A DNA stretch of 64,000 bases, from assembly GCF_036965045.1 (NCBI RefSeq), contig NZ_JBALOV010000003.1:62001-126000 (forward strand), written 5' to 3'. Position numbers and translations under genes: made by a program. The notes under the pieces were generated by a model. It did no database searches. It was not told the DNA's origin and was given only the letters and a program-made list of their open reading frames with translations. The DNA comes from Ferdinandcohnia sp036965045. Its GTDB lineage: Bacteria > Bacillota > Bacilli > Bacillales > Bacillaceae_L. Within the stretch, counting starts at the first letter, position 1. Each line of letters opens with the position of its first letter. Positions 17,200-26,308 of this stretch are shown in pieces.

Positions 17200-18195
17200 T
17201 TGAAGAAATGCAATTTTATTCTTTTATTTGGGTTTATTTGTTTTTCGCCAATTATTGCAAATGCACATGTAAAGTGGTTTACGGAGAAAGAACCAGAAAA
17301 GGTTCCTATTGAACAAATCCTTTCAATAGAATTCATCATATTATCCTTACTGATTGCTCTTTTTTTAGCGTTATTATCTCAATTCATACCACAGTTGATG
17401 AAAATTCCCGGTGTCGCCAAAATCGATATGAAGTTAGATGGGTATCGGAAATACTCTCGTTATATTCTTAAATATGGCACAGCTGTCGCATTTATTTTAC
17501 AAGTCATTAATAGAACTATGTTTGCACCTGAGTTCACTATCCACCATATTTGGCAAACGGTTCTTATGTGGGCGATTATCGTTTTACTATTAATTCCTCA
17601 TCATTTTGCAACAAAACTAGCTTCCATTTTAATGCTTGGTTTATTTATTCATACTTGGAGTTATTCCGGTTGGTTTCATATGTTAGATTATGGGTTTTAC
17701 CTTGCTATTATCGGTGTCTTATTGGTGGGAAGAACGAGATTGGAGACGGCAGGGTTTCCATTTCTTTACCTCGGAACAGGTTTAAGTTTATGTTGGGTTG
17801 CAGTAGAAAAATGGGTTTATCCTTTTATGACTATCGATATTATTCACCGCCATCACGTACCTACTTTTGGCTTTGCTCCAGAACTATTTATTGTTCTATC
17901 AGCATTTATTGAATTCGTTGTTGGTTACTTATTAGTCGTTGGTATTCTCAACCGTTTATTGGCTGTTGTAGTAACCATTTTATTTATCCTGACAACTACC
18001 ATATTTGGCTACACTGAAGTAGTGGGACATGGGATGATTCATATTGTTTTAATCATTTTTATTATCGAAGGAATATCCTTTTATCATCCACCAGTTAAAA
18101 TACATAAGACCAGATTGGACCAAATGATATTTGTTTTCCTAAACTTTTTATTCGTGCTAAGTACATTTTTATTGATTTATTATCGATTTGCATAA
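17200..18195 (+). CDS. Multi-pass membrane protein with signal peptide (DoxX-like)
   Basis: About 331 residues from a TTG at 17200, chosen because AGGAGGGG lies 8 bases upstream. An earlier TTG at 17173 has no RBS. It begins with a signal peptide (LLFGFICFSPIIANAHVKWF, cleavage after ANA). At least eight hydrophobic helices follow with short loops, the second half resembling DoxX/SURF4-type bundles. A histidine cluster (IHRHHVPTFGF) may bind metal. Monocistronic; role unknown, possibly envelope redox or copper-related. Confidence 0.83.
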   Translation: MKKCNFILLFGFICFSPIIANAHVKWFTEKEPEKVPIEQILSIEFIILSLLIALFLALLSQFIPQLMKIPGVAKIDMKLDGYRKYSRYILKYGTAVAFILQVINRTMFAPEFTIHHIWQTVLMWAIIVLLLIPHHFATKLASILMLGLFIHTWSYSGWFHMLDYGFYLAIIGVLLVGRTRLETAGFPFLYLGTGLSLCWVAVEKWVYPFMTIDIIHRHHVPTFGFAPELFIVLSAFIEFVVGYLLVVGILNRLLAVVVTILFILTTTIFGYTEVVGHGMIHIVLIIFIIEGISFYHPPVKIHKTRLDQMIFVFLNFLFVLSTFLLIYYRFA

Positions 18196-18221
18196 AAAAC
18201 GAAATCAAATTCTACTTTTAT

Positions 18222-18271
18222 GAAAAAGGTGCCTGCCCCCCGATAATGCATTATGACGGTCAGGCACCATC
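18222..18271. repeat. REP-like palindrome, family A copy
   Basis: aaaaaggtgcctgccccc ... gacggtcaggcaccat immediately after the membrane-protein stop; may double as its terminator. Confidence 0.8.
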
Positions 18272-18478
18272 TTTAATTTTAAAATTTCTTTCATTTCCTC
18301 CACCTCTCTTAAGATATATACAAATTTTTTCAAGTTCCCTTATTTTATGTAATTGTTGTGTAGGTATATGTATTATTTGTAGACAATTTATCTTAATGTC
18401 TAATCAATTCAAAGACACATGTCATATGGTAGTTAGGAAGGTTATTGAACATGAGAAACTAACAGGAGGTGATTAAAT

Positions 18479-18703
18479 ATGCCATTTTATCCTCCAAACC
18501 CAGGAAGGAGACCATTCCCTCCAAGGAGATTTGGACCGCCTAATCGAATTAGACGACAGCCTCGTTCTTTTTTTACAACTCCAAATCAACAGGCACCAAC
18601 TTCTAGACTTCAAGGATTACAAACGGTTATGGGACACGTAGGAAAGGTTACAACCGGAATTGGTATGCTAAGACAAATGGGGGGACTTTTAAAGTTTTTT
18701 TAA
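18479..18703 (+). CDS. Small Pro/Arg-rich protein, YqfQ/YppG-like
   Basis: 74 residues with a near-perfect RBS (AGGAGGTGATT, ATG). The N-terminal half is proline- and arginine-rich (PPNPGRRPFPPRRFGPPNR). The C-terminal half is a short amphipathic segment (LQGLQTVMGHVGKVTTGIGM, then LRQMGGLLKFF). Bacillus spore-formers have several such proteins (YqfQ/VrrA, YppG) of structural, probably spore-associated, function. Family membership is a resemblance only. Confidence 0.75.
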   Translation: MPFYPPNPGRRPFPPRRFGPPNRIRRQPRSFFTTPNQQAPTSRLQGLQTVMGHVGKVTTGIGMLRQMGGLLKFF

Positions 18704-18718
18704 AATTTTAGTTATCTA

Positions 18719-18764
18719 GGAAGCTGTTATAAGGAGAAAATCCTTTAATAATAGCTTCTTTTCC
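18719..18764 (+). terminator. Hairpin terminator of the 74-aa gene
   Basis: GAAGCTGTTAT ... ATAATAGCTTC stem followed by TTTT. Confidence 0.8.
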
Positions 18765-18797
18765 TAAAAACCTGATGACGGTTTCTGGCACGCCCTA

Positions 18798-18853
18798 GTA
18801 AAGGTGCCTGACCTCCAATATGCAATGTATTTCCGCACTGGGGGTCTGGCACT
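18798..18853. repeat. REP-like palindrome, family A copy
   Basis: aaaggtgcctgacctcc ... actgggggtctggcact inverted repeat. The rest of 18704-19066 holds only a second small hairpin (GGCATG ... CATGCC, 18968-18999) and no gene. Confidence 0.75.
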
Positions 18854-19066
18854 AGAATCTCACTCAGTTTCACCTAAAGATAGTGGTGGTCGGTAGAACT
18901 ACATTAAGAAAACACTCTTATACTTCCTCAAACTCCATAACCCAAAACTTATAAAGGTAAAATAAAAAGGCATGAGTCCGGTAATACCGAATACATGCCA
19001 AACCAGAATCCCCAAACCGTATCTATTTTTGATTCAGATAAATGTATTGTCATTCTTTCCTCTACT

Positions 19067-20611
19067 TTAAACGACTGCAAGTACTTTTTCTTTTTCCATC
19101 GCAACGGATTGTCTGAATTCTGAAGCCTCCGCTAGTTTTGTAAATTCAACTGTCTTGTTATGATTACGTTTAACTACTTCTTCAATTTCATTTAGAGTAA
19201 CCTTGAAGAATTCTTTACGTTCGTTGACTTTATTTACTCGCTGTCCTGAAAAAGCTCTATGCAACGCGTTTTCTAGTGCTGGGGCATCTTCACTGAAGAT
19301 CATTCCGTGTATATCAAACGTAAATGGTACAGATGCATCTCCAAGTTCTTTTACTCGATCAACAGGTTCAAGTCTACGTGTCATACCAATTTTAAAGACA
19401 TTTTCACCGAATGATCCGATATTGGAAATAATGTAAACATAACCTGCTCTTGTGTTTTGAACACGGTATAATACATCTTCTTTGTTCTTTCTAGTTTCTT
19501 CAAGTTGTGCTTCAAGTTCTTTTAGTTTTTCTAATAATTTAGCGTGTTTTAATTCATCTGTTTCTGAGATTTGGACTTGAAGTTTTTCTATTGCTTGTTC
19601 AAAGTGTTTTTCTTCTTTTTCGACTTTTTCCTTAGCCTTTTCTAGCTCTTTTAATGCTCTTGCCTCTTCACGCATGCGTTCTTTGATTTCTATTTGTTCT
19701 TCTTTTTCTTCTTGTTTCTTTTGTTCAAATTCATATTTTAGGTAAAGCTCTTGTAATTTCAGGTTTAAATAGCCCTTAGCAATTGACACTCGCTGCATAT
19801 CTGTAAGTTTGTTCAACTCATCATAAACCTTGTGAATCCTCTGCTCACTTGCATCAACGTTATTGTATTTTACTTTTGTGATGATATTATCACATTCATT
19901 ATTAAATGCCCTTAGAATCAACTTTATGGTATCAAGTATAAACTCCTTACCTTTCTTACTATCGTTACCTATAGTCCAATCAAGACTGTGGATGGTAGCA
20001 GTTTTTTCTTTAACCATTTTCTTTTGTTCCTTGCGAATTTCATTTAATTTAACCTGGTAGGCTTCGGAGTTTTCAAAACCATACTTAGGTAGATAAAAAC
20101 CAAAAGATTGCATTTTGAGTTCATCATTTAGAAGTACAAGGTTCGACTGTAATGAGTCTATTTCAGATATTATTGTGTTTTTCTTCGATTCTAAATCATG
20201 AATTGCCCCGCTAATTTCTAATTTTGATTTTTCCAAATCAATCAACAAGTTACCATCAGATATTCTCTTAGATATCGTTTTGCTCTCCTTATCAAGTTCT
20301 TCTATTTTTTTAAGTAGATCATTTTGAATTTCTAATGAATCTGTAATTGGTTTAAATGTTTCTAATTGGCTTTCTATTTCTTTTTTATCATTTGATAGTT
20401 TTAGAATTTCTCTTTTTAACAACTCGACTTCAGCTTTTGAGTCTGTAATCTCGTCAAATTTATTTTCTTTCCAGTGAGTTTTGAATTTTTTTATCTCTTT
20501 ATTGCGTTTATATATAAGAACAATAGCTATTATTGGAGGTATTATTAGAAACCACAATGCAAATAGGATACCTATAATCCATGGTGAGTACATAAGTTTT
20601 TCTTTATACAT
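19067..20611 (-). CDS. DUF4041 protein with C-terminal GIY-YIG (T5orf172) nuclease domain
   Basis: 514 residues. One N-terminal transmembrane helix (about 9-31, WIIGILFALWFLIIPPIIAI) is followed by a long coiled coil (about 45-165). A DUF4041-like region (about 165-300, FGFYLPKYGFENSEAYQVKL) and a second charged coiled coil (about 300-390, KEEQIEIKERMREEARALKE) come next. The protein ends with a T5orf172/MUG113-type GIY-YIG domain (GYVYIISN, VFKIGMTRR, ALENALHRAF, NKVNERKEFF). Such proteins are common in phages and accessory islands, and the nuclease domain is often near-complete, as here. The membrane anchor is notable for a nuclease and suggests action at the envelope, for example on incoming DNA. 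That is inference. Confidence 0.9.
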   Translation of the reverse strand: MYKEKLMYSPWIIGILFALWFLIIPPIIAIVLIYKRNKEIKKFKTHWKENKFDEITDSKAEVELLKREILKLSNDKKEIESQLETFKPITDSLEIQNDLLKKIEELDKESKTISKRISDGNLLIDLEKSKLEISGAIHDLESKKNTIISEIDSLQSNLVLLNDELKMQSFGFYLPKYGFENSEAYQVKLNEIRKEQKKMVKEKTATIHSLDWTIGNDSKKGKEFILDTIKLILRAFNNECDNIITKVKYNNVDASEQRIHKVYDELNKLTDMQRVSIAKGYLNLKLQELYLKYEFEQKKQEEKEEQIEIKERMREEARALKELEKAKEKVEKEEKHFEQAIEKLQVQISETDELKHAKLLEKLKELEAQLEETRKNKEDVLYRVQNTRAGYVYIISNIGSFGENVFKIGMTRRLEPVDRVKELGDASVPFTFDIHGMIFSEDAPALENALHRAFSGQRVNKVNERKEFFKVTLNEIEEVVKRNHNKTVEFTKLAEASEFRQSVAMEKEKVLAVV

Positions 20612-21021
20612 GCTATTAAAACATCCCCTTTTATTATATTAACCTCTCATATTATAACTATACGGGTTGGGTTTATATAAATCCAATATTTTACTTTTGG
20701 TTATTATTGTAAAATAATGTTAACAGTTATGAACCAATGGCTTCTGAGAAATCACTTCCTATCCACTTCACACCGCCTGAGAACAATATTTTATTGGTCA
20801 CAGCTTTTGGTAGCAGTATTGGATTGCCTTACTGCTACCAACCAAAAATATACAATTTCTGTTTTCATTATCATCTTCAATATCTAAAAATACAGCCCTG
20901 TCATTTGATAAGAAGGGCCTGACTCTGTTACAACCGCCAAACACCCTCTATAAAAATCGAAAAAGGCAATAGTCGCCTGCCTAAAAGTATTTACAGCAGG
21001 GACTTTCACCTTTATCTAACT
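20612..21021. other. Intergenic region with a partial family A repeat
   Basis: No gene. A half-palindrome agaagggcctgactctg sits near 20910-20930, with no matching second arm. Remainder AT-rich. Confidence 0.5.
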
Positions 21022-21786
21022 CTATTTAGCTACTTCATGAGGAAATCCTTCATTTGATACCGGTAGCTTTTTCGAACTAGTCATATACGTATAAACGACC
21101 GCCGCTGCGATGGCACCCACGATGGGACCAATGACATAAACAGGAAATTGGATCCAATTGATATTGCCGCCTAATAGACTATCTACTAGATAGGGGCCAA
21201 AGGTTCTTGCTGGATTAAATGATGCTCCCGTAGCACCGGCAGTCATCATGATAATCCCTCCGACTGTTAAACCAATTACAAGTCCTCCCCACTCTTTTGG
21301 GGCCTTTGAGTCCACTGCAATTCCCATAATGACGAACATCAGAATAAACGCTGCAATGGCTTCGATAATCACCCCCTGTAAATATCCGGTAGATGGTGCC
21401 AGTACAGTAGCCCCTAAATTACCTAACAAGACTCCGTCCATGCCTAAAACCGTTACAATTCCAAACGCCCCAATGGCACCGCCCACACATTGCGCAAGAA
21501 TATATGGTCCTGCTTCTTTCCATGGAAAATGACCAGTCGAAGCTAATGCGATTGTAACTGCTGGGTTTATGTGACAACCCGTTAATCTTCCGATTGAATA
21601 GATCATTGCCATCACAATGATTGCAAAGGCAAAACTAATCACGCCAATATCTGCTAATGTTGTAGACTCGTTGTTATTCGCGGTAATAATGCCATTAAAT
21701 GCAGCTGTTCCAGGACCGATAAGAACTAATAAAGCAGTACCGATCCCTTCAGCAAAACATCGTTTGAACAGGCTGGGTGTCTCCAT
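21022..21786 (-). CDS. Aquaporin / aquaglyceroporin (MIP family)
   Basis: About 254 residues. Six membrane helices and the two half-helix signatures are present: CHINPAVTIA (first NPA) and ASFNPARTFGP (second NPA). The selectivity-filter arginine follows the second NPA. The start is ATG at 21786, 6 bases after GGTGG; an ATG two codons upstream is also possible. It begins only 12 bases after the fdhA stop, so the two are co-transcribed from the sigma-54 promoter. It would pass a small neutral solute such as water, glycerol or possibly methanol/formaldehyde hydrate. The link to formaldehyde is inferred from the operon. Confidence 0.93.
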   Translation of the reverse strand: METPSLFKRCFAEGIGTALLVLIGPGTAAFNGIITANNNESTTLADIGVISFAFAIIVMAMIYSIGRLTGCHINPAVTIALASTGHFPWKEAGPYILAQCVGGAIGAFGIVTVLGMDGVLLGNLGATVLAPSTGYLQGVIIEAIAAFILMFVIMGIAVDSKAPKEWGGLVIGLTVGGIIMMTAGATGASFNPARTFGPYLVDSLLGGNINWIQFPVYVIGPIVGAIAAAVVYTYMTSSKKLPVSNEGFPHEVAK

Positions 21787-21798
21787 AGGCATCCACCA

Positions 21799-23013
21799 TT
21801 ATTTCAACATTCCATGAGGGTCAATTACATATTTCTTTGATGCACCTTTATCAAACTCTGCGTAGCCTCTTGGCGCGTCGTCTAAGGAAATAACAGTTGC
21901 ATTAACAGCTTTTGCAATCTGTGCTCTTCCACTTAAGATCGCTTGCATTAAGTCACGGTGGTATCGCATGACTGGTGTTTGACCCGTTACGAACGTGTGC
22001 GCTTTCGCCCACCCTAATCCTAGACGAACTCTCAATGTACCAATTTTGGCATCTTCATCAATTCCACCTGGATCTCCCGTTACATAGAGACCTGGAATCC
22101 CTAGTCGTCCGCCTGCACGTGTGACCTGCATAATTGAATTTAATACAGTTGCTGGTGCTTCGATACCACTCGCACCATGGGCAGATGCTTCAAAGCCTAC
22201 GCAATCCACAGCACAGTCTACCTCAGGAACTCCTAAAATTTGTTCAATTTGCTCTCCCAGATCTGGGTGATGACGTAGATTCACTGTTTCACAGCCAAAG
22301 CTTCTTGCTTGGGCAAGTCTTTCTTCATTTAAGTCTCCTACAATAACGACAGAAGCCCCTAATAATTGTGCCGAATGTGCAGCTGCTAGACCAACAGGTC
22401 CTGCTCCTGCAATATACACAGTAGATCCTGGCTTAACTCCTGCGCTCACTGCCCCATGATAACCTGTTGGAAAAATATCAGAAAGCATGGTTAAATCTTT
22501 AATTTTTTCCATCGCTTGATCTTTATCCGGGAATTTTAATAATTGGAAATCAGCATAAGGTACCATCACATATTCAGACTGACCTCCTACCCATCCCCCC
22601 ATATCAACATAACCATAAGCTGAACCAGGACGATCAGGATTTACATTTTCACATATATGTGTGTTCTGCTCTTTACAGCTTCGGCATCGTCCGCACGCAA
22701 TATTAAACGGGACAGACACCAGGTCCCCTTTTTTGATAAATTCCACATCACGTCCCACTTCAATTACTTCTCCAGTTATTTCATGTCCCAGCACAAGTCC
22801 TGAGGGAGCAGTTGTTCTCCCTCTTACCATATGCTGGTCACTTCCACAAATATTGGTTGTCACTACCTTCAAGATAACACCGTGTTCACATTTACGTCCT
22901 ACGTTTAAAGGGTTTACTCCAGGTCCATCTCTCAAAACTAAATCTGGATAACCAATATCCATTACCTCTACCTTACCAGGTCCCATATAGGCTACCGCTC
23001 TGTTTCCTGCCAT
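21799..23013 (-). CDS. fdhA: Glutathione-independent formaldehyde dehydrogenase (zinc MDR family)
   Basis: 404 residues, matching the length of the Pseudomonas putida-type formaldehyde dehydrogenase (dismutating) subfamily of zinc alcohol dehydrogenases. Seen: catalytic zinc site NICGSDQHMVRGRT and GHEITGEVIEVG, structural zinc loop CGRCRSCKEQNTHIC, Rossmann motif GAGPVGLAAAHSAQLLGA, and the subfamily-typical AVDCVGFEASAHG and GIPGLYVTGDPGG. It oxidises formaldehyde (and may dismutate aldehydes) using tightly bound NAD in the cytoplasm. ATG with GGAGGGG RBS. It is first gene of the fdhA-aquaporin operon behind a sigma-54 promoter and divergent from its presumed activator. Confidence 0.93.
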   Translation of the reverse strand: MAGNRAVAYMGPGKVEVMDIGYPDLVLRDGPGVNPLNVGRKCEHGVILKVVTTNICGSDQHMVRGRTTAPSGLVLGHEITGEVIEVGRDVEFIKKGDLVSVPFNIACGRCRSCKEQNTHICENVNPDRPGSAYGYVDMGGWVGGQSEYVMVPYADFQLLKFPDKDQAMEKIKDLTMLSDIFPTGYHGAVSAGVKPGSTVYIAGAGPVGLAAAHSAQLLGASVVIVGDLNEERLAQARSFGCETVNLRHHPDLGEQIEQILGVPEVDCAVDCVGFEASAHGASGIEAPATVLNSIMQVTRAGGRLGIPGLYVTGDPGGIDEDAKIGTLRVRLGLGWAKAHTFVTGQTPVMRYHRDLMQAILSGRAQIAKAVNATVISLDDAPRGYAEFDKGASKKYVIDPHGMLK

Positions 23014-23062
23014 TGTTTTTCCCCTCCATTAAAATGAGTATGATTCAGACAACTTGTATACT

Positions 23063-23079
23063 TGCAAGTAACGTGCCAA
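23063..23079 (-). promoter_or_regulatory. Sigma-54 (-24/-12) promoter of fdhA
   Basis: Minus-strand TTGGCACGTTACTTGCA matches the sigma-54 consensus TGGCAC-N5-TTGC at every conserved position, with GG and GC 10 bases apart. It lies 50 bases upstream of the fdhA start and requires an AAA+ activator, which is encoded divergently. Confidence 0.93.
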
Positions 23080-23129
23080 TCTTACATTCTTTTAAAAATC
23101 GCCTTTTTAAGAGTGAAAAATAAAAATGC

Positions 23130-23191
23130 TGTTCAGAACCTGAGCAACATCTGTCCTATTTTGATACATACGTAATACAAGTATTCATTAC
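23130..23191. promoter_or_regulatory. Candidate activator binding sites (UAS) for the sigma-54 promoter
   Basis: Two inverted repeats lie 50-110 bases upstream of the -24 element: GTAATACAAGTATTCATTAC (23172-23191) and TGTTCAGAACCTGAGCAACA (23130-23149). Position and symmetry fit enhancer sites for a dimeric AcoR-like activator. Which one is used is not known. Confidence 0.55.
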
Positions 23192-23284
23192 TTTCAAAAT
23201 AATGGAATAATAGTATAATAATAACTAGATATAATTTGTACGTCCTAATTGCAAGGAAAGTATGTAAGGGGGATAGGTAAATTC

Positions 23285-25054
23285 ATGTCATCCGTCGATC
23301 TTTTCAATCAAAGGAACATTATTGATCTTTCTTGGAAACGATGTCAAAGGTTTGGATTTTCACCCACCGGCCCAATTCAGGATATCAAATTTACGGGCAA
23401 GAAATTACAAGAGGTTCTAACAGAGAATAAGAATTTGATCAACCATACTACGGCCATTTTAGAAAAGCTTTATCCTACCATTCATTCAAGTGGCATTGTT
23501 ACAGTAATCGCTGACGGTAATGGAACGATCATTCATAAAATAGGTAATCTCGATATTGATGCATCCATTGACTATTTTTCAATTGGCTCAAATTGGTCAG
23601 AGGAATTGAAAGGGACAAATGCAATTGGACTTGCCATTTATGAGAAAAAGAACATTATCACCCACGCAGAACACCATTTCCATGTTAAGAATCACTTTCT
23701 CACATGTGCAGCAAGCCCCATTTTTTCTCCAAGTGGCGATTTTATCGGAGCAGTTAATATAAGTGCAAGGAAAGAGTTATTTCATCCTTCAATGGTTTCT
23801 TTAGCAACTATGATTGTAGAAGCTATCCAAAACCGATTGCTTATGGATCATGTAAACCGAGAAAAGCTGCTAGCCTTAAAAGAATTGGAAATTACAGCAA
23901 ATCTAAGCTCAACTCCCCATCTTACACTCGATCATGAAAGAAGAATTATTCGCGCAAACAAACCTGCCCAGCAAGTATTAGGCAGTGATTGTATCGGGCA
24001 GGAGTTTCATATGAAGGGTGGCTATTCGGTCGATATCATAGACGATTACTCGAATAAAGTTTTTCGTTCTGTTGTTTCCTTACATAGAAATAACACGAAA
24101 TCCTCCCAGGAAAAAAAGCTTTATACAATCTCTGATATAATTGGCTCCTGTGGAAAAATAGCAAATATAAGGAAAGTTGTTAAAAAAGCGGCCTTATCTG
24201 AGTACCCTATCATCATTTATGGAGAAAGCGGAACAGGTAAGGAATTAATCGCACAATCCTTACACACTTCGGGTACACGGAAAATGAAACCATTTATTGC
24301 GGTGAATTGCAGTGCCATACCTGATAGTTTGATTGAGAGTGAGTTATTTGGCTACGAACGTGGTGCTTTTACAGGTGCAAGGCGGGAAGGAGCTCCCGGG
24401 AAATTCGAAGCTGCTGACGGCGGAACGATATTCTTAGATGAAATTGGAGATATGTCTTTGAAGGCACAAGCAGCCTTACTTCGCGTGTTACAAGAAAAAA
24501 CGGTAACCCCAATTGGCGGAGATTCCGTTAAAGTCATTGATACAAGAGTAATCGCTGCAACAAATAAGAATTTACGCGAGGAAGTACTAGCCGGAAGGTT
24601 CAGAGAGGATTTATACTATCGGTTGAGAGGGATTTTTATCACACTTCCTCCTTTACGAAATAGAACCGACATTATTGAACTAGCACAACATTTAATTACA
24701 AAACTAGACTCCCCCTCTATTACGTTATCGGATGATGCGAAGCAAAAACTAATCTCCTACCATTGGCCAGGTAATGTACGGGAGCTAAAAAGTGTTCTTA
24801 TGCAAGCCTCGTTTTTTGCAGAAGATAAAATCATTAACGGCGAGGATTTACATTTCGAAGATGAGTTTGAGCGTCAACCTGCTCGTGGACCTTCTGAAAT
24901 AGCCACTCCACTTTCTCTGACGAACACGGAAAAAATGGCTATCCTACAAACATTGAAATCTGTCGAGTGGAATATTACAAAAGCCGCGAACATTTTACCA
25001 ATCAGTCGAAATACGCTATATCTTAAAATAAAAAAGTATGAATTACAGAAATAG
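23285..25054 (+). CDS. Sigma-54-dependent AcoR-like transcriptional activator
   Basis: About 589 residues from an ATG at 23285 (AAGGGGGATAGG just upstream; an earlier TTG lacks an RBS). A GAF-like sensor region (about 25-190, with DGNGTIIHKIGN, NAIGLAIYEKK, ASPIFSPSGDFIGAVNIS) is followed by a PAS-like segment (about 210-280). The AAA+ domain has GESGTGKE near 312, the sigma-54 contact loop GAFTGA near 359 and DEIGDM near 383. A Fis-type HTH ends the protein (ITKAANILPISRNTLYLKIK). The architecture is that of AcoR. Divergent placement over a perfect -24/-12 promoter makes it the likely activator of fdhA-aqp, probably sensing an aldehyde or alcohol. Confidence 0.94.
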   Translation: MSSVDLFNQRNIIDLSWKRCQRFGFSPTGPIQDIKFTGKKLQEVLTENKNLINHTTAILEKLYPTIHSSGIVTVIADGNGTIIHKIGNLDIDASIDYFSIGSNWSEELKGTNAIGLAIYEKKNIITHAEHHFHVKNHFLTCAASPIFSPSGDFIGAVNISARKELFHPSMVSLATMIVEAIQNRLLMDHVNREKLLALKELEITANLSSTPHLTLDHERRIIRANKPAQQVLGSDCIGQEFHMKGGYSVDIIDDYSNKVFRSVVSLHRNNTKSSQEKKLYTISDIIGSCGKIANIRKVVKKAALSEYPIIIYGESGTGKELIAQSLHTSGTRKMKPFIAVNCSAIPDSLIESELFGYERGAFTGARREGAPGKFEAADGGTIFLDEIGDMSLKAQAALLRVLQEKTVTPIGGDSVKVIDTRVIAATNKNLREEVLAGRFREDLYYRLRGIFITLPPLRNRTDIIELAQHLITKLDSPSITLSDDAKQKLISYHWPGNVRELKSVLMQASFFAEDKIINGEDLHFEDEFERQPARGPSEIATPLSLTNTEKMAILQTLKSVEWNITKAANILPISRNTLYLKIKKYELQK

Positions 25055-25060
25055 ACCAAT

Positions 25061-25116
25061 TTTAGGGCTTGACCCCAAGTGCGGTAATGCTTTATGACAC
25101 TGGGGACCTTGCCCTA
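25061..25116. repeat. REP-like palindrome, family A copy
   Basis: agggcttgaccccaagtgcg, then gtaatgctttatgacactgg and ggaccttgccct: hairpin immediately after the activator gene. Last family A copy in the window. Confidence 0.8.
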
Positions 25117-25146
25117 ATCAAAAAGTCTTGAAATGGGTGTGAACGA

Positions 25147-25284
25147 ATGGGATATTTTGAACGCCTAAAAGAAATTTACCAACTTCAATGGGGATTTTTA
25201 GTTGATTATTGGTATGTACATATTGGCATGATGCTTGTGGGTCTTGGATTCGTATTCGTTTGGGTATGGAGAAAGAAGTCATAA
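25147..25284 (+). CDS. Small single-span membrane protein
   Basis: 45 residues: MGYFERLKEIYQLQWGFLVD, then a hydrophobic helix of about 20 residues (HIGMMLVGLGFVFVWVW) and a basic end RKKS. This gives a cytoplasmic-tail-last topology. The RBS (GGGTG, 7 bases) is weak but acceptable. It lies between the sigma-54 activator and a strong terminator, so it may share the activator transcript. Function unknown. Confidence 0.55.
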   Translation: MGYFERLKEIYQLQWGFLVDYWYVHIGMMLVGLGFVFVWVWRKKS

Positions 25285-25299
25285 AGAATTTAATAAAGA

Positions 25300-25335
25300 A
25301 AAAGGTTGGGGTCTTCTCTTACTACCCCAACCTTC
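25300..25335. terminator. Bidirectional hairpin terminator
   Basis: AAGGTTGGGGT ... ACCCCAACCTT perfect 11-base stem between convergent genes. Confidence 0.88.
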
Positions 25336-25339
25336 TCAA

Positions 25340-26308
25340 CTAGATAGTAATAATAACCTTCCCTTGTGAATGTCCTTGTTCAAAATAATGAAAGGCCTCA
25401 GGAATCTCACGTAAGGAATAGCTTCTATCGATATATGGCTTTACTTTTCCTTCTTCAAAAAGCTTTTTCATCACGACTAAATCTTCTTGCTTCGGTCTCT
25501 GTAAAAAAGACATGAATTTCTTTTTTCCAGTCATCGAGTACCAGGCTCCTAGCATCATTGCTTGATACATTTGACTTTCTGCGCCACCTACATGAATGAA
25601 TACTCCGTTTTCTTTTAGCATTCTTTTATAGGTAGAAAGTGATTGCGAGCCATTCACTCCGATAATGACATCAAAGGTTTTATCATGGTTCTTGATGTTC
25701 TCTTTTTTATAATCAATGACATGATCGGCACCAAGGGAACTTGCGATTTCTACATTTCTCGTACTGACCACAGCCGTCACTTCCGCACCAAATGTTTTCG
25801 CAATTTGAATCGCAAATGTCCCGACACCACCTGAAGCACCATGAAGCAGCACTTCCTGTCCGGGCTTTATCATCGCTTTGTCTCTGATCGCTTGTAAGGC
25901 TGTCAATGCTGCCATCGGGACGGCGGCTGCTTCGGTAAATAAGAGATTACTAGGCTTTAAAGCCAATGCCTTTTCATCAACGGCTACATATTCCGCAAAA
26001 GCACCCCAGCCACTGCCTGATATATCTCCGTACACTTCATCCCCCACTTGAAATTGGGTAACATTCTCACCTATCGCCTCCACGATTCCAGCCATATCCC
26101 CTCCAGGAATCAGGTATTTAGGTTTCCTCAGTCCAAACACGAATCGAACTGGAAGTGGTTTCCCTCTTAATAAAACAAGATTACTATAATTAATCGATGA
26201 TGCATGGACTCTTACTAATACTTGATTTTCCTTAGGTGTGGGTGTAGCGACCTCACGTAGCTTCAGTGTATCTGGTGATCCGTACCTTTCAGAGATAATT
26301 GCTTTCAT
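25340..26308 (-). CDS. Quinone-oxidoreductase-like MDR dehydrogenase
   Basis: 322 residues, ATG with AGGAGG. Zinc-free MDR family: substrate-domain GroES fold (LREVATPTPKENQVLVRVHA, GGDMAGIVEAIG, GDEVYGD) and a nucleotide-binding HGASGGVGTFAIQIAKTFGA. NADPH-dependent reduction of quinones or enones is the usual activity; substrate unknown. The Crp/Fnr gene upstream is in the same direction but about 90 bases away. Confidence 0.92.
   Translation of the reverse strand: MKAIISERYGSPDTLKLREVATPTPKENQVLVRVHASSINYSNLVLLRGKPLPVRFVFGLRKPKYLIPGGDMAGIVEAIGENVTQFQVGDEVYGDISGSGWGAFAEYVAVDEKALALKPSNLLFTEAAAVPMAALTALQAIRDKAMIKPGQEVLLHGASGGVGTFAIQIAKTFGAEVTAVVSTRNVEIASSLGADHVIDYKKENIKNHDKTFDVIIGVNGSQSLSTYKRMLKENGVFIHVGGAESQMYQAMMLGAWYSMTGKKKFMSFLQRPKQEDLVVMKKLFEEGKVKPYIDRSYSLREIPEAFHYFEQGHSQGKVIITI

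Noticed and set aside
18246..18476. 76-codon plus-strand frame before the 74-aa gene
   Set aside because: It begins in a family A repeat, lacks an RBS and its composition is random AT-rich; the 74-aa gene with a strong RBS is the real one.
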